Under the pieces are notes generated by a model. The model had not been told where the DNA came from and did no database searches. It saw only the letters and a program-made list of their open reading frames with translations. Of a DNA stretch of 64,000 nucleotides, positions 1 to 11,503 are shown in pieces; positions within the stretch are counted from its first letter, which is position 1; every line of letters begins with the position of its first letter. This DNA comes from Drosophila miranda (taxonomy: Eukaryota > Arthropoda > Insecta > Diptera > Drosophilidae): contig NW_022881603.1 in NCBI RefSeq assembly GCF_003369915.1, positions 26,830,264 to 26,894,263 on the forward strand, read 5' to 3'. Both the position numbers and the translations under genes were made by a program.

Positions 1-1
1 C

Positions 2-3000
2 GATTCCCCAACGAAACAGACGCCGGAGATCTTTGTGGGACCCGCAGGAATGCCCATTCCCGATGACTATGTGAAGTTTGATCTTCCGTATTTGTCGCAG
101 CTGGCGCAGACCCGCGACCTCAGCGATATCTCCTTCTTTGTGGCACCGCTCAGCTATCGTACACCGAATGGATTCAACAAGATCCTCCTGCCCGAGCCGC
201 ATGTGGGTTCCATTGTGGTCAATCGCGCCAAGGGCTCTGTTTCGGTGCAGACTCAGGCACCGCCACAGCGTCAGCAGCGTCCCTATGCAACCGTGAGCAG
301 CACGCGGAATCCCTTCGATACCACAACAGAGGCACAGGCACAGGCCTCGTTGCAGTCGCAGTCACAGGGTGCATCGGGTGCACCTGTACGCGGAAACAAG
401 TTCAGCTACTATTACGTGCAGGACGGCATCCAGGAGGTGAGTTCTCCGAAGATTCCCGCCAAGCAGGAGCGCCACAAGAAGAAGCGACCCCAGAACGTTC
501 AGGTGGAGCATCAGCATCATCAGCAGCAGCAGCAGCCCATCTACCGTCCACCCACCAAGACGCAGAACCCCTTCGACACGCTCAATCAGATCGGAGGCGA
601 TGACTTCTTTAAGTCGCTAAGCAGCAAGCCCACCACTACCAGCTCCACATCCACCAGCACAACCTCGACCACAACCTCAACGACTTCCACAGAGGCGGCG
701 CCCACCCAGCCCCTCTTTACGTACAGCACCCGGCCGCAGGTGGAATTCCCTGGCTCCAGTGGCCACCTGTATCCCGAGCACCTGCAGCCCGTCGTCCAGG
801 AACAGCAGCCCCGTCTGACCACGCGACCGCCGACGGCCACCACAGTGGAAGAAGAGCATCGCATGAAGCAGTACTTCCGGCAGCAAGATGACTTCCGCCA
901 GCGTCCGCTCACTACGATTCCGCCCGCCTTCGAACAGGTTCAGTACACGCCCAGCGCACCCGACTACGAGGTGCCTACGACGCAGAGGGTCAAGAGCAAG
1001 CATCGCGTGAACATCTATACGCCCGCAGCAGTGCCGGTGACCACCTCGGATGTGGGCTACCAAGTAAACCAAGAGCAGGCGCAGGCGCCGCTGAATCACA
1101 GGCCCAGCTTTAACCAAGTGCAGAACGAGATTCTGGATAACAGCAACGTGGATTACGAGCCGAACCCCTACCATGTACCGTCGGAGCTGCCGGCCTTGAC
1201 GCCCGACATTCCCGGATTGGTCAATAATCTCCAGGAGAAAGACAAGCTCCAGCCAGGAACAACCATCACGCCACAGAGCGAACCCGAGGCGGAAACGCGA
1301 CCCATCCGCCGTCCCCTGCTGCGCACTCGCAAGCCAGCCGTTTCCAAGGTAGTGACCACCTCCTCCGTGTCCTACTCCGAGTCCGAGTCAAGCGGAAAGG
1401 TGCCGCATCGCATCCGTCAACCATACGGAAACCGAGGCACTGCAGCCGGAACCGCCTCCACCACGGGCGGCGGATACCAGGGAGACGACTCTGCACAAAT
1501 CCCCACCCGGCGTCCAACCAGCGCCCGGAATCCCCTCATACGGAATCCAAATCGCATCCGCTACAGGCCCACCACCGAGGAGCGCCAGTCGCTGAAGGTG
1601 AAGACCAGAAAGGGATCAAAGAACGGCCAACGCGAAGACCAGGATCTCGACTACCAACGTGACGTGCTCAAGCAGAACTATCCGGTGTTCAAGGGCTCCT
1701 CCTCAGCCCCCTCGCGCCGACCCACAAGCCCCACCGCCATTCCCAGTTCATATGACTTTCAAGCCACCACCGAGGGCCCGGCATCGGAGTCACAGCAGGT
1801 GTACACGGTGACGCCGAGCAACAGCATCGACAGCGCCAGCGTTCAGGGTTCGGGATTCCCGTCCAGCCTGCTGGAGCCCATGCAGATTGCCCAGCATTAC
1901 CAGGAGTTCTCCAAGGACAACTACGGGCCCGGCTACTTCCCCAATCAGGAGGATCTCACACCCACCGAGGCCATTGTTCGCAATGAGGTGAGTCCCATTA
2001 TCACCACGCTGGCTACCACAACGCCCTCGACAACTACGACCAGCACCACGACAACCACTGAGTCAGCGGCCACGACCACAACACGTCGCTCGCCGTTCGT
2101 GCGCCGGAACTATCCCAGGGTGAGGACTACCACCACAACAGAGCCGCCAATGACCAGCACCACGCCCTCGGAGGAGCGTCCTTCCGTAAGAAATTCGTAA
2201 CAAGATTTCTCCAGAAGAATTCTCTCTATGTCTGTGCTGCTATTTTCAGATTCGCACTCGCCTGCCGCCTCGTCGTGTGGTCAAGGTGCGACAACGTCAG
2301 CGTCGTCCAGGACACCCTGCCTCCTCCACTGCGGCCCCCGAAGAGGAAGTCCAGGAAGCAGCAACCCAGAGGACAAATCTCCGGAAGCTGAGCCGCTACA
2401 ATCAAGAGCCCAAAGAAAAGGAGGTGAGTGAGATATGCTTTCCATTTTAGCGTCAAATCTAAGATTGAATCTCTAGCAGACAACCATCACCCAGCGGCGT
2501 CGCTACAAGCAGCCATTCCAGCTGGAGGGCCAAGAGTCCCTGTGGTCGCCATCCTCGGAGACTTCCAACAGCAACAACAATGCCAATGCCAACACCAACA
2601 GTTTTAAGCCACTGAATCCCAAGTACAAGACAGAGGCGCACAACTTCGAGAACGAGCCAGAGATCGTGACTGTGGGACCCACAGCGCAGCCCGAGAAGTA
2701 CGAGTTCAACGTAGCTGCGGATCTAGGTGGATCAGCGGTGCAACGCACCACCACTCTAAAGACTCCGAACCTGAAGTGAGATTTCAATGTCATATGGATG
2801 CCATACAGTTACTTATTCCATTTCCTTACAGACCAGAGAAATCCTTTGCTGAACTGCTCGAGGAAGTGATGGGCAAGGTGCCCGAGGAACTGGCCACAGA
2901 GTCACCCAACACCAGCAGCACCATTGGCAGGCTCAATAGGCGTGGCAAGTGGAAGAAGAGCCGCGTGACTAGTGGATCGGAAAATGGCGAAAACTTCGAG

Positions 3001-3696
3001 ACGGCCGAGTCCCAGAATCTGGGACCTCAGCTCTACAATGCCCTGCAGGCGGCCAGCGAGAAGGAGGAGCAGAAGCCGAAGACCACCACCCCGCTGACAC
3101 CAGCAGCCACCGAGGCTGAGACAGCAGAAACGATAGTCCCCACCACGGCTGCCTCGCCCACGACACCAGAGGAGTATGAGGTGACCACCGCCAGAGCCTT
3201 GGAGGAGGCAACAATGGCATCGACGCTGCCGATGGAGACGCTGGAGAGTGCCACGCGACGCAAGGATACCGCGGCGGATGTGGATGTGGATGGGGATGGC
3301 GACCTGGAGACGAAGCCCAGCATCTTCACAGAGGTGAAGAAGCAGCTGCACGTTATGTTTGCCATCGAAGAGAGCGAGGACAAGACGGTGAGCGCTGCCC
3401 TGGCTGCCGTGGGTAAGCGTCGCCAGGAGTACACGAGCATCAAGCGCAGCACTACTCCAGCCACGTCCACGGACAAAACCACTCTCTCACCAGCGGACGA
3501 TGAGCTGACAGCCACCACCACCACAGCAGCAGAAGGTGCTTCGGAGGGTAGCAAAGATAACTTCCACAAGGACCTCATGGAGCATGTGGTTTATGCCACA
3601 TCCACATCGAGCAAAGTCCCCTCTGAGACAGAGATCTGCTATCGCGGACGCTGCATAAGGTCCGAGGATCTGCCCGCCAACCACAAACTGCACTGA
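2..3696 (+). CDS. Thr/Pro/Gln-rich mucin-like secreted-type protein, copy 1 (5' end outside the window)
   Basis: Four exons join in frame: 2-2185, 2250-2423, 2480-2775 and 2832-3696 (TGA), giving about 1,172 codons. Every junction has GT-AG borders (GTAAGA, GTGAGT, GTGAGA donors; TTTTCAG and CCTTACAG acceptors) and the phases agree. The reading frame is open to base 2, so the start lies to the left. The N-terminal part has a non-repetitive segment (VKFDLPYLSQLAQ, FFVAPLSYRTPNGFNK, LPEPHVGSIVV). Long low-complexity stretches follow: Gln/His runs near residue 175, Thr/Ser runs near 215-235 and 680-710, and Arg-Pro motifs (TRRP). Cysteine is almost absent until CYRGRC near the C-terminus. This composition suggests a secreted, O-glycosylated or extracellular-matrix protein; no catalytic domain is visible and I do not recognise the orthologue. 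No lesion is seen. It converges tail to tail with SLC17 pseudogene A. Confidence 0.8.
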
Positions 3697-4453
3697 GCTG
3701 AGCATTCCTCCGGCAGAGCATGGAGGAGTACATGTACATAAGGGCAAACGGAATACGCACAGGTAAAGCCTGGGGCCGGGGCGAGTGAGGGTGGACAGGC
3801 GGCCGCCACCTTAAGGGGCGGCGCTAGTCAGCACAGCTCCTCATCCTCAGCCCGCAGAAACGCACAAGCCGTATCCAGATGTAATTAACTAGCTTTAAAT
3901 ACAAATATGTTCATAAGGACAAGCAGATCGAGGGTTTGATGGATGGATTCACCCTATGCCCATTCGCAGTGACTAGGACTGGTTCGAAGGCTGTAGAAGT
4001 TCTTGGATAAGATAAATATTTAGCTGAAGACGCTTTGGAATGATATTATATATTCCTATCAAAGAATTTCTATAAGCTTATTCTGCTCATCCTTGCGAGT
4101 GTTGTCAAAGGAATGTTTCCCGGATATATCGTATTCCCGTTTAGAGAATTTAGTACATAGATCTTAGAGTTAGCGAAGTCTTGTACCATACAATATTGTG
4201 TACTAACAAATACAAATACAGATACCAATAAAATAAAACAACGAAAATCTAAGCGAGATATTTATTAGGACTTGTATATGTTCTGTACATAAATAGAGTA
4301 TATCCTTGTGTATATAATATAGTCATGTGTATAGCTAGTAGTACGATGCTAATTGCGATCAATCAATTCCATGGAATGCACTTCCCCTTTAAGGTACAAA
4401 AGTTTCACAATTTACAACCAATCCCCAACTCCGTGCTCGACCCATCTTCGCTT
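3697..4453. promoter_or_regulatory. Convergent 3' UTRs of the mucin-like gene and SLC17-A, with poly(A) signals
   Basis: No coding potential is visible. AATAAA motifs overlap at about 4228-4238 on the plus strand, suiting the mucin-like transcript. On the minus strand AATAAA (plus tttatt, 4261-4266) suits SLC17-A, so the two transcripts would end within tens of bases of each other. In copy 2 (11504-12298) the minus-strand motif has changed to tttgtt. Confidence 0.5.
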
Positions 4454-6134
4454 TTAAGCCTCGATAAGCGGCGCCCGATCCCCATCAAAGGCTTCTCCCT
4501 CTTCAGTAGACGTGGCCGTTGGCGTTCTAGTTGTTGGAGTGTTCCATTCTTGGACACCGGTCCGACCGAAGACCATGAAGAGCAGATTACCCATAAAGTA
4601 AACGAAAGCGGTGAAGAAGAAAACGATTCGACATTGCGCGGGATTCGTCTGAAAGAGAGATATGACATTTGCACATGTGAAATCTAATAAATGCAAAAGT
4701 CCCAGCCACTCAGCTCATCCCAGACAATCAATCCCACATTCAGCGGCGCCAGAATGCTCATAAAGTTGGCTGCACAGTTCGTGATGCCCATCAGAGTACC
4801 AGCAAAGTTGGGCGATAGATCGATGTGATTGACGTGGAAGCCTAAATATGTAGCCGAATTGGTAGCGACTGCCGTGGTGAGCAAGCTAATGGCTAGACGG
4901 ACATTGGACTCGCCCTCGGTGATGTAGCCCAGACCGATCAGAGCAAGCATGGGCAGCCACATGCCCAGCGTATTGAAGAACTTCCGGGAGAAACCCACTG
5001 GAATGACTGTGCCACGTTTCTTCATTGCATCCGACAGCCAAATGAACATGCACGTGAGCAGCCTACTTCATGGCGAAGTAGGGTAGAGCCGACAGCGGGC
5101 CGTTGCTCTTGATGTCCATGCCCAGGACGCTCTTCATAAATGTGGGAATCTCTGTGAGCAGCGTCCAGAAGCCCCAGTTGTTGGCACAATGAGCCAGCAC
5201 GAGCACCAGAAACGGTCTTGAGGTAAGAATGCGTCGCCAGGGCGTGTGAGGACGTGGCGTCATCTCGCGTCCTACATCCGATGGACGGCGTGCCTGGTTA
5301 GACGATTCGATGTAGCGACGCTCAGCCGGCGTTATCGATGGATGCCGGAGTGCTTGAGCAGTAGAAGTACCACACACCCGACCACAAAATGCCCACACAG
5401 CCAGGAACATAGAAGATGCTGGGCCAGCCCAGCGAAGAAGACGCAATATAACCGCTCCCCGAGAGCATTACCACCGTACCGAACTGTGAGCCCGAGTAAC
5501 AATAGCCTACCAGTCGGCCGCGCTCTTCGGTTGGCGCCCATTTCGAGAGGAACGTGTGCGTTGAGGGGAAAATGACGCCCTGGCAGAGACCCTGAATAGC
5601 ACGCAGAGCGACTACGGTCTTCCAGCCACCCGCAATGGCGCAAAAGGGCGTCAGCAGGGCGAGGCAGGAACATACAAGCACTCCAAAAAAGAGCATATAC
5701 TTGGCACCATAGATGGCCGAGAGATAGCCACCTGGTACCTGGGTGACGACGTAACCCCAAAAGAAGCTGCTCAGCAGGTAGGACTTGACGCTCTCGTTCC
5801 ACTCGAACTCCTGCAAATCAAAATAATGGATTATGTATAATATCGAATGAGCATCTAATGCATGGCTATGCCTACAGGAATGTCCGGGTTGCTGGCATTG
5901 CGATCCGTCATGGCCACAATCGCCACGGAGAGGTTAACGCGCAAGGAATAGGCCACGGCCAGGCCAAAGAAGACCAGAATGCATTGCAGATGTCGCACTC
6001 CGAATCGCGGCCCTGAAAATATGTGCAACGTAAGAGAAAACAGATTCAAACAAAGGGGACGGCAAACACTTGCCTGTGTTCCCTATTTGCTGGTAGCCAG
6101 TCCGACTGCAGCAAGGGGAGAAGCCGAGTACCAT
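4454..6134 (-). pseudogene. SLC17 (sodium/phosphate or sialin-type) MFS transporter A, pseudogene copy 1
   Basis: Exons on the minus strand: 6134-6074 (ATG, MVLGFSPCC), 6012-5876, 5810-4714 and 4648-4454 (TAA). Family motifs are clear: VNLSVAIVAMT in the first membrane segment, SSFFWGYVVTQVPGGY, KWAPTEERG, NHIDLSPNFAGTLMG. Comparison with transporter B downstream shows three lesions. Near 5342 about 5 bp are missing after STPA, shifting the frame. At about 5066-5072 about 4 extra bp follow LPYFAM, bringing a TAG and another shift. The donor after VWDE reads GAG|CTGAGT where GAG|GTGAGT is expected. Exon 3 is 1,097 bp, and undoing -5 and +4 gives 1,098, exactly divisible by three. The family carries organic anions or phosphate across membranes, but this copy cannot encode a full protein. 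Exon 1 appears to use a GC donor (ACAG|GCAAGT). Confidence 0.85.
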
Positions 6135-6269
6135 ATTGCGGGTCCAATTCTATCCACGTACCCAAGTTAATAGATGCTATGCTAGTGATGGAGGGAGGAA
6201 AAGTGAAGACGCCCACAAGAGCGTCTAATATGTAAATAAAGCTGCTGATAACCACTGATAAATATACTT

Positions 6270-6400
6270 GGCCCCCTTAAGCCCCCTTTATTTAAATTTG
6301 GATAACAACCGCGAAAAATTATACAAATAATAATTATAATAGTAATAACTTTTATGTTCATCCTATCCTTCATCTTTGCATACAAAAACCAACGATATCT
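6270..6400. repeat. Left half of an old dispersed repeat, split by the LTR insertion (copy 1)
   Basis: This stretch, from CCCCCTTAAGCCCCC to CAACGATATCT, is similar to the reverse complement of 58110-58250. Its continuation lies at 35459-35720, on the far side of the LTR element. The last four bases, ATCT, are the left target duplication. Duplicate copies lie at 14115-14245 and 20456-20586. Confidence 0.7.
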
Positions 6401-6940
6401 TGTTATGATCCGCCTCTTTGCCACCCTGGCCTATCGTTCCCAGCTAGCTCACGGGGAAGTCAGGGGTGTTTCCGACCCGATAAGCCAGGGGACGGATTGA
6501 ACAAAACAAAAAAACAAAAAAAAACGTACAAAAAAAACAAATCTAATTTATAGGACAGACTTGTCCTCGTTGGCAATTTCGTCAGCGGGGATAGTTGGTT
6601 TCGTTATCCCTAGCAGCGTCCCACCCTTCCATGAGCGCCACCTTTTGAATTCGCTCCCTTTTCATATTCAGGGTCCCGCTCTTCTTCTCGCTCTCGTCCC
6701 ACCCAACTACCGTTTTCTATTCACTCATGACTCTTTTCAAATTTTCATTTTATATCCATTATATTTTCTTATTTATCTTCTTGAACATTATTAATTAATA
6801 ATCTAGGTTTATATAAAAGAACTAACACAAAAATACTTGCAAAAAAAATAAACCCTATTTCGGCCGAACTGGCAGACCCCTTTGATAGAGATTGTTGCTT
6901 CCTGATGCTTGCTGATGTTTACGTTTAATCGTGGTGTTTT
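6401..6940 (-). mobile_element. Gag-only LTR retrotransposon: partial LTR, copy 1
   Basis: Starts TGTTATGATCCGCC, matching the LTR ends described at 55914-57051. It carries only the first 540 bp (plus-strand order) of the LTR and is then interrupted by a Helitron. The rest of the LTR is missing because the tandem-duplication junction lies just beyond. The target duplication ATCT lies at 6397-6400. Confidence 0.85.
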
Positions 6941-7897
6941 TATACCCGATACTCAAAATGAGTATTGGGGTATATTAGATTTGTGGTAAAAGTGGATGTG
7001 AGTAACGTCCAGAAGGAATCGTTTCCGACCCCATAAAGTATATATATTCTTGATCAGCATCAATAGCCGAGTCGATTGAGCCCTGTCTGTCTGTCCGTCC
7101 GTCCGTCCGTCCGTCCGTCTGTCCGTCCCCTTCAGCGCTTAGTGCTCAAAGACTATAAGAGCTAGAGCAACGATGTTTTGGATCCAATTTTAAAGATATG
7201 AGAAAACCAAAAACGTAGAATTGTAGAGAATGACCATATCTTTAAGACTGCGGAATTTGAATTGGATTGTATTATTATTATAGCCAGCATCAAGAAAACA
7301 ATTTCATTTTTTCTCGCCCTGTCTCTCTCTAACACACACGTAGCATAGGCGGCTTTGCTTAGAGTAAAACATTAGCGCCTAGATCTCAGAGACTACAAAA
7401 GCTAGAGCAACCAAATTTGGTATCCACACACCTAAGATATCGGACCGAGACGAGTATGTTTCAAAATTTCGCCACACCCCCTTCCGCCCCCGCAAAGGAC
7501 GAAAATCTGGGGATATTCAAAAATCTCAGAGACTATTAAGGCTAGAGTAACCAAATTTGGTATCTTACTATAAAACGTGTATCTCAAAATTTCGCCCCAC
7601 CCCCTTCCGCCCACACAAAGGACGAAAATCTGTTGCATTCACAATATTGCACATTCGAGAAAACTAAAAACGCAGAATCATAGATAATGACCATATCTAT
7701 AAGACTGCTGAATCTGGTTTAGATCAGATAATTTTTATAGCCAATAGGAACAAATCAATTTGCAGTGGCTACGCAGCGCCCGACGTCACGCTCAGACTGA
7801 TTTTCTGTCTCTCTCGCACGCACTCTTTGTCGTGTCGTTTAATATTAGCGGCGTCTGCCGGAGGAGAGCCATACTGACTTAGTATCGGGTATAACCG
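6941..7897 (+). mobile_element. DINE-1/ISY-type Helitron nested in the LTR, 3' tail truncated (copy 1)
   Basis: Begins TATACCCGATACTCAAAATG and ends in ...TATCGGGTATAACCG, so TATACCCGATACT and its complement form subterminal inverted repeats. The family signature CGTTTCCGACCCCATAAAG and a (CCGT)n tract at about 7085-7128 are present. The hairpin tail seen in complete copies is cut after ATAACCG, where mucin-gene sequence begins. No long ORF and no Rep/helicase, as expected for this non-autonomous family. Confidence 0.9.
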
Positions 7898-7899
7898 AT

Positions 7900-10800
7900 C
7901 GGAGATCTTTGTGGGACCCGCAGGAATGCCCATTCCCGATGGCTATGTGAAGTTTGATCTTCCGTATTTGTCGCAGCTGGCGCAGACCCGCGACGTAAGC
8001 GATATCTCCTTCTTTGTGGCACCGCTCAGCTATCGTACACCGAATGGATTCAACAAGATCCTCCTGCCCGAGCCGCATGTGGGTTCCATTGTGGTCAATC
8101 GCGCCAAGGGCTCTGTTTCGGTGCAGACTCAGGCACCGCCACAGCGTCAGCAGCGTCCCTATGCAACCGTGAGCAGCACGCGGAATCCCTTCGATACCAC
8201 AACAGAGGCACAGGCACAGGCCTCGTTGCAGTCGCAGTCACAGGGTGCATCGGGTGCACCTGTACGCGGAAACAAGTTCAGCTACTATTACGTGCAGGAC
8301 GGCATCCAGGAGGTGAGTTCTCCGAAGATTCCCGCCAAGCAGGAGCGCCACAAGAAGAAGCGACCCCAGAACGTTCAGGTGGAGCATCAGCATCATCAGC
8401 AGCAGCAGCAGCCCATCTACCGTCCACCCACCAAGACGCAGAACCCCTTCGACACGCTCAATCAGATCGGAGGCGATGACTTCTTTAAGTCGCTAAGCAG
8501 CAAGCCCACCACTACCAGCTCCACATCCACCAGCACAACCTCGACCACAACCTCAACGACTTCCACAGAGGCGGCGCCCACCCAGCCCCTCTTTACGTAC
8601 AGCACCCGGCCGCAGGTGGAATTCCCTGGCTCCAGTGGCCACCTGTATCCCGAGCACCTGCAGCCCGTCGTCCAGGAACAGCAGCCCCGTCTGACCACGC
8701 GACCGCCGACGGCCACCACAGTGGAAGAAGAGCATCGCATGAAGCAGTACTTCCGGCAGCAAGATGACTTCCGCCAGCGTCCGCTCACTACGATTCCGCC
8801 CGCCTTCGAACAGGTTCAGTACACGCCCAGCGCACCCGACTACGAGGTGCCTACGACGCAGAGGGTCAAGAGCAAGCATCGCGTGAACATCTATACGCCC
8901 GCAGCAGTGCCGGTGACCACCTCGGATGTGGGCTACCAAGTAAACCAAGAGCAGGCGCAGGCGCCGCTGAATCACAGGCCCAGCTTTAACCAAGTGCAGA
9001 ACGAGATTCTGGATAACAGCAACGTGGATTACGAGCCGAACCCCTACCATGTACCGTCGGAGCTGCCGGCCTTGACGCCCGACATTCCCGGATTGGTCAA
9101 TAATCTCCAGGAGAAAGACAAGCTCCAGCCAGGAACAACCATCACGCCACAGAGCGAACCCGAGGCGGAAACGCGACCCACCCGCCGTCCCCTGCTGCGC
9201 ACTCGCAAGCCAGCCGTTTCCAAGGTAGTGACCACCTCCTCCGTGTCCTACTCCGAGTCCGAGTCAAGCGGAAAGGTGCCGCATCGCATCCGTCAACCAT
9301 ACGGAAACCGAGGCACTGCAGCCGGAACCGCCTCCACCACGGGCGGCGGATACCAGGGAGACGACTCTGCACAAATCCCCACCCGGCGTCCAACCAGCGC
9401 CCGGAATCCCCTCATACGGAATCCAAATCGCATCCGCTACAGGCCCACCACCGAGGAGCGCCAGTCGCTGAAGGTGAAGACCAGAAAGGGATCAAAGAAC
9501 GGCCAACGCGAAGACCAGGATCTCGACTACCAACGTGACGTGCTCAAGCAGAACTATCCGGTGTTCAAGGGCTCCTCCTCAGCCCCCTCGCGCCGACCCA
9601 CAAGCCCCACCGCCATTCCCAGTTCATATGACTTTCAAGCCACCACCGAGGGCCCGGCATCGGAGTCACAGCAGGTGTACACGGTGACGCCGAGCAACAG
9701 CATCGACAGCGCCAGCGTTCAGGGTTCGGGATTCCCGTCCAGCCTGCTGGAGCCCATGCAGATTGCCCAGCATTACCAGGAGTTCTCCAAGGACAACTAC
9801 GGGCCCGGCTACTTCCCCAATCAGGAGGATCTCACACCCACCGAGGCCATTGTTCGCAATGAGGTGAGTCCCATTATCACCACGCTGGCTACCACAACGC
9901 CCTCGACAACTACGACCAGCACCACGACAACCACTGAGTCAGCGGCCACGACCACAACACGTCGCTCGCCGTTCGTGCGCCGGAACTATCCCAGGGTGAG
10001 GACTACCACCACAACAGAGCCGCCAATGACCAGCACCACGCCCTCGGAGGAGCGTCCTTCCGTAAGAAATTCGTAACAAGATTTCTCCAGAAGAATTCTC
10101 TCTATGTCTGTGCTGCTATTTTCAGATTCGAACTCGCCTGCCGCCTCGTCGTGTGGTCAAGGTGCGACAACGTCAGCGTCGTCCAGGACACCCTGCCTCC
10201 TCCACTGCGGCCCCCGAAGAGGAAGTCCAGGAAGCAGCAACCCAGAGGACAAATCTCCGGAAGCTGAGCCGCTACAATCAAGAGCCCAAAGAAAAGGAGG
10301 TGAGTGAGATATGCTTTCCATTTTAGCGTCAAATCTAAGATTGAATCTCTAGCAGACAACCATCACCCAGCGGCGTCGCTACAAGCAGCCATTCCAGCTG
10401 GAGGGCCAAGAGTCCCTGTGGTCGCCATCCTCGGAGACTTCCAACAGCAACAACAATGCCAATGCCAACACCAACAGTTTTAAGCCACTGAATCCCAAGT
10501 ACAAGACAGAGGCGCACAACTTCGAGAACGAGCCAGAGATCGTGACTGTGGGACCCACAGCGCAGCCCGAGAAGTACGAGTTCAACGTAGCTGCGGATCT
10601 AGGTGGATCAGCGGTGCAACGCACCACCACTCTAAAGACTCCGAACCTGAAGTGAGATTTCAATGTCATATGGATGCCATACAGTTACTTATTCCATTTC
10701 CTTACAGACCAGAGAAATCCTTTGCTGAACTGCTCGAGGAAGTGATGGGCAAGGTGCCCGAGGAACTGGCCACAGAGTCACCCAACACCAGCAGCACCAT

Positions 10801-11503
10801 TGGCAGGCTCAATAGGCGTGGCAAGTGGAAGAAGAGCCGCGTGACTAGTGGATCGGAAAATGGCGAAAACTTCGAGACGGCCGAGTCCCAGAATCTGGGA
10901 CCTCAGCTCTACAATGCCCTGCAGGCGGCCAGCGAGAAGGAGGAGCAGAAGCCGAAGACCACCACCCCGCTGACACCAGCAGACACCGAGGCTGAGACAG
11001 CAGAAACGATAGTCCCCACCACGGCTGCCTCGCCCACGACACCAGAGGAGTATGAGGTGACCACCGCCAGAGCCTTGGAGGAGGCAACAATGGCATCGAC
11101 GCTGCCGATGGAGACGCTGGAGAGTGCCACGCGACGCAAGGATACCGCGGCGGATGTGGATGTGGATGGGGATGGCGACCTGGAGACGAAGCCCAGCATC
11201 TTCACAGAGGTGAAGAAGCAGCTGCACGTTATGTTTGCCATCGAAGAGAGCGAGGACAAGACGGTGAGCGCTGCCCTGGCTGCCGTGGGTAAGCGTCGCC
11301 AGGAGTACACGAGCATCAAGCGCAGCACTACTCCAGCCACGTCCACGGACAAAACCACTCTCTCACCAGCGGACGATGAGCTGACAGCCACCACCACCAC
11401 AGCAACAGAAGGTGCTTCGGAGGGTAGCAAAGATAACTTCCACAAGGACCTCATGGCAAAGTCCCCTCTGAGACAGAGATCTGCTATCGCGGACGCTGCA
11501 TAA
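7900..11503 (+). pseudogene. Mucin-like gene, copy 2 (5' truncated, frameshifted)
   Basis: Nearly identical to 24-3696 (offset 7876). Exons are 7900-10061, 10126-10299, 10356-10651 and 10708 onward. The copy starts inside an exon, directly after Helitron sequence, so it has no native promoter or 5' exons. Near 11456 a 31-bp stretch present in copy 1 is missing, and the last exon now reads DLMAKSPLRQRS and stops at 11503, losing the CYRGRC tail. At 7995-7997 CTC has become GTA, making a donor-like GTAAGC in the middle of the exon. It is probably non-functional, although most of the reading frame is open. Confidence 0.85.

Noticed and set aside
677-1174. Long minus-strand frames opposite the mucin-like gene (also 2902-3578 and their copies in unit 2)
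   Set aside because: They mirror the low-complexity Thr/Gln/Pro codons of the sense gene; splice borders and phases support the plus-strand gene only.
5246-5575. Plus-strand frame of 109 codons repeated three times
   Set aside because: Antisense to transporter A and repeated only because the block is duplicated.
7081-7130. Regular CCGT/CTGT units that look like a CRISPR-type or satellite array
   Set aside because: Simple tetranucleotide microsatellite typical of DINE-1-type Helitrons, with no spacers.
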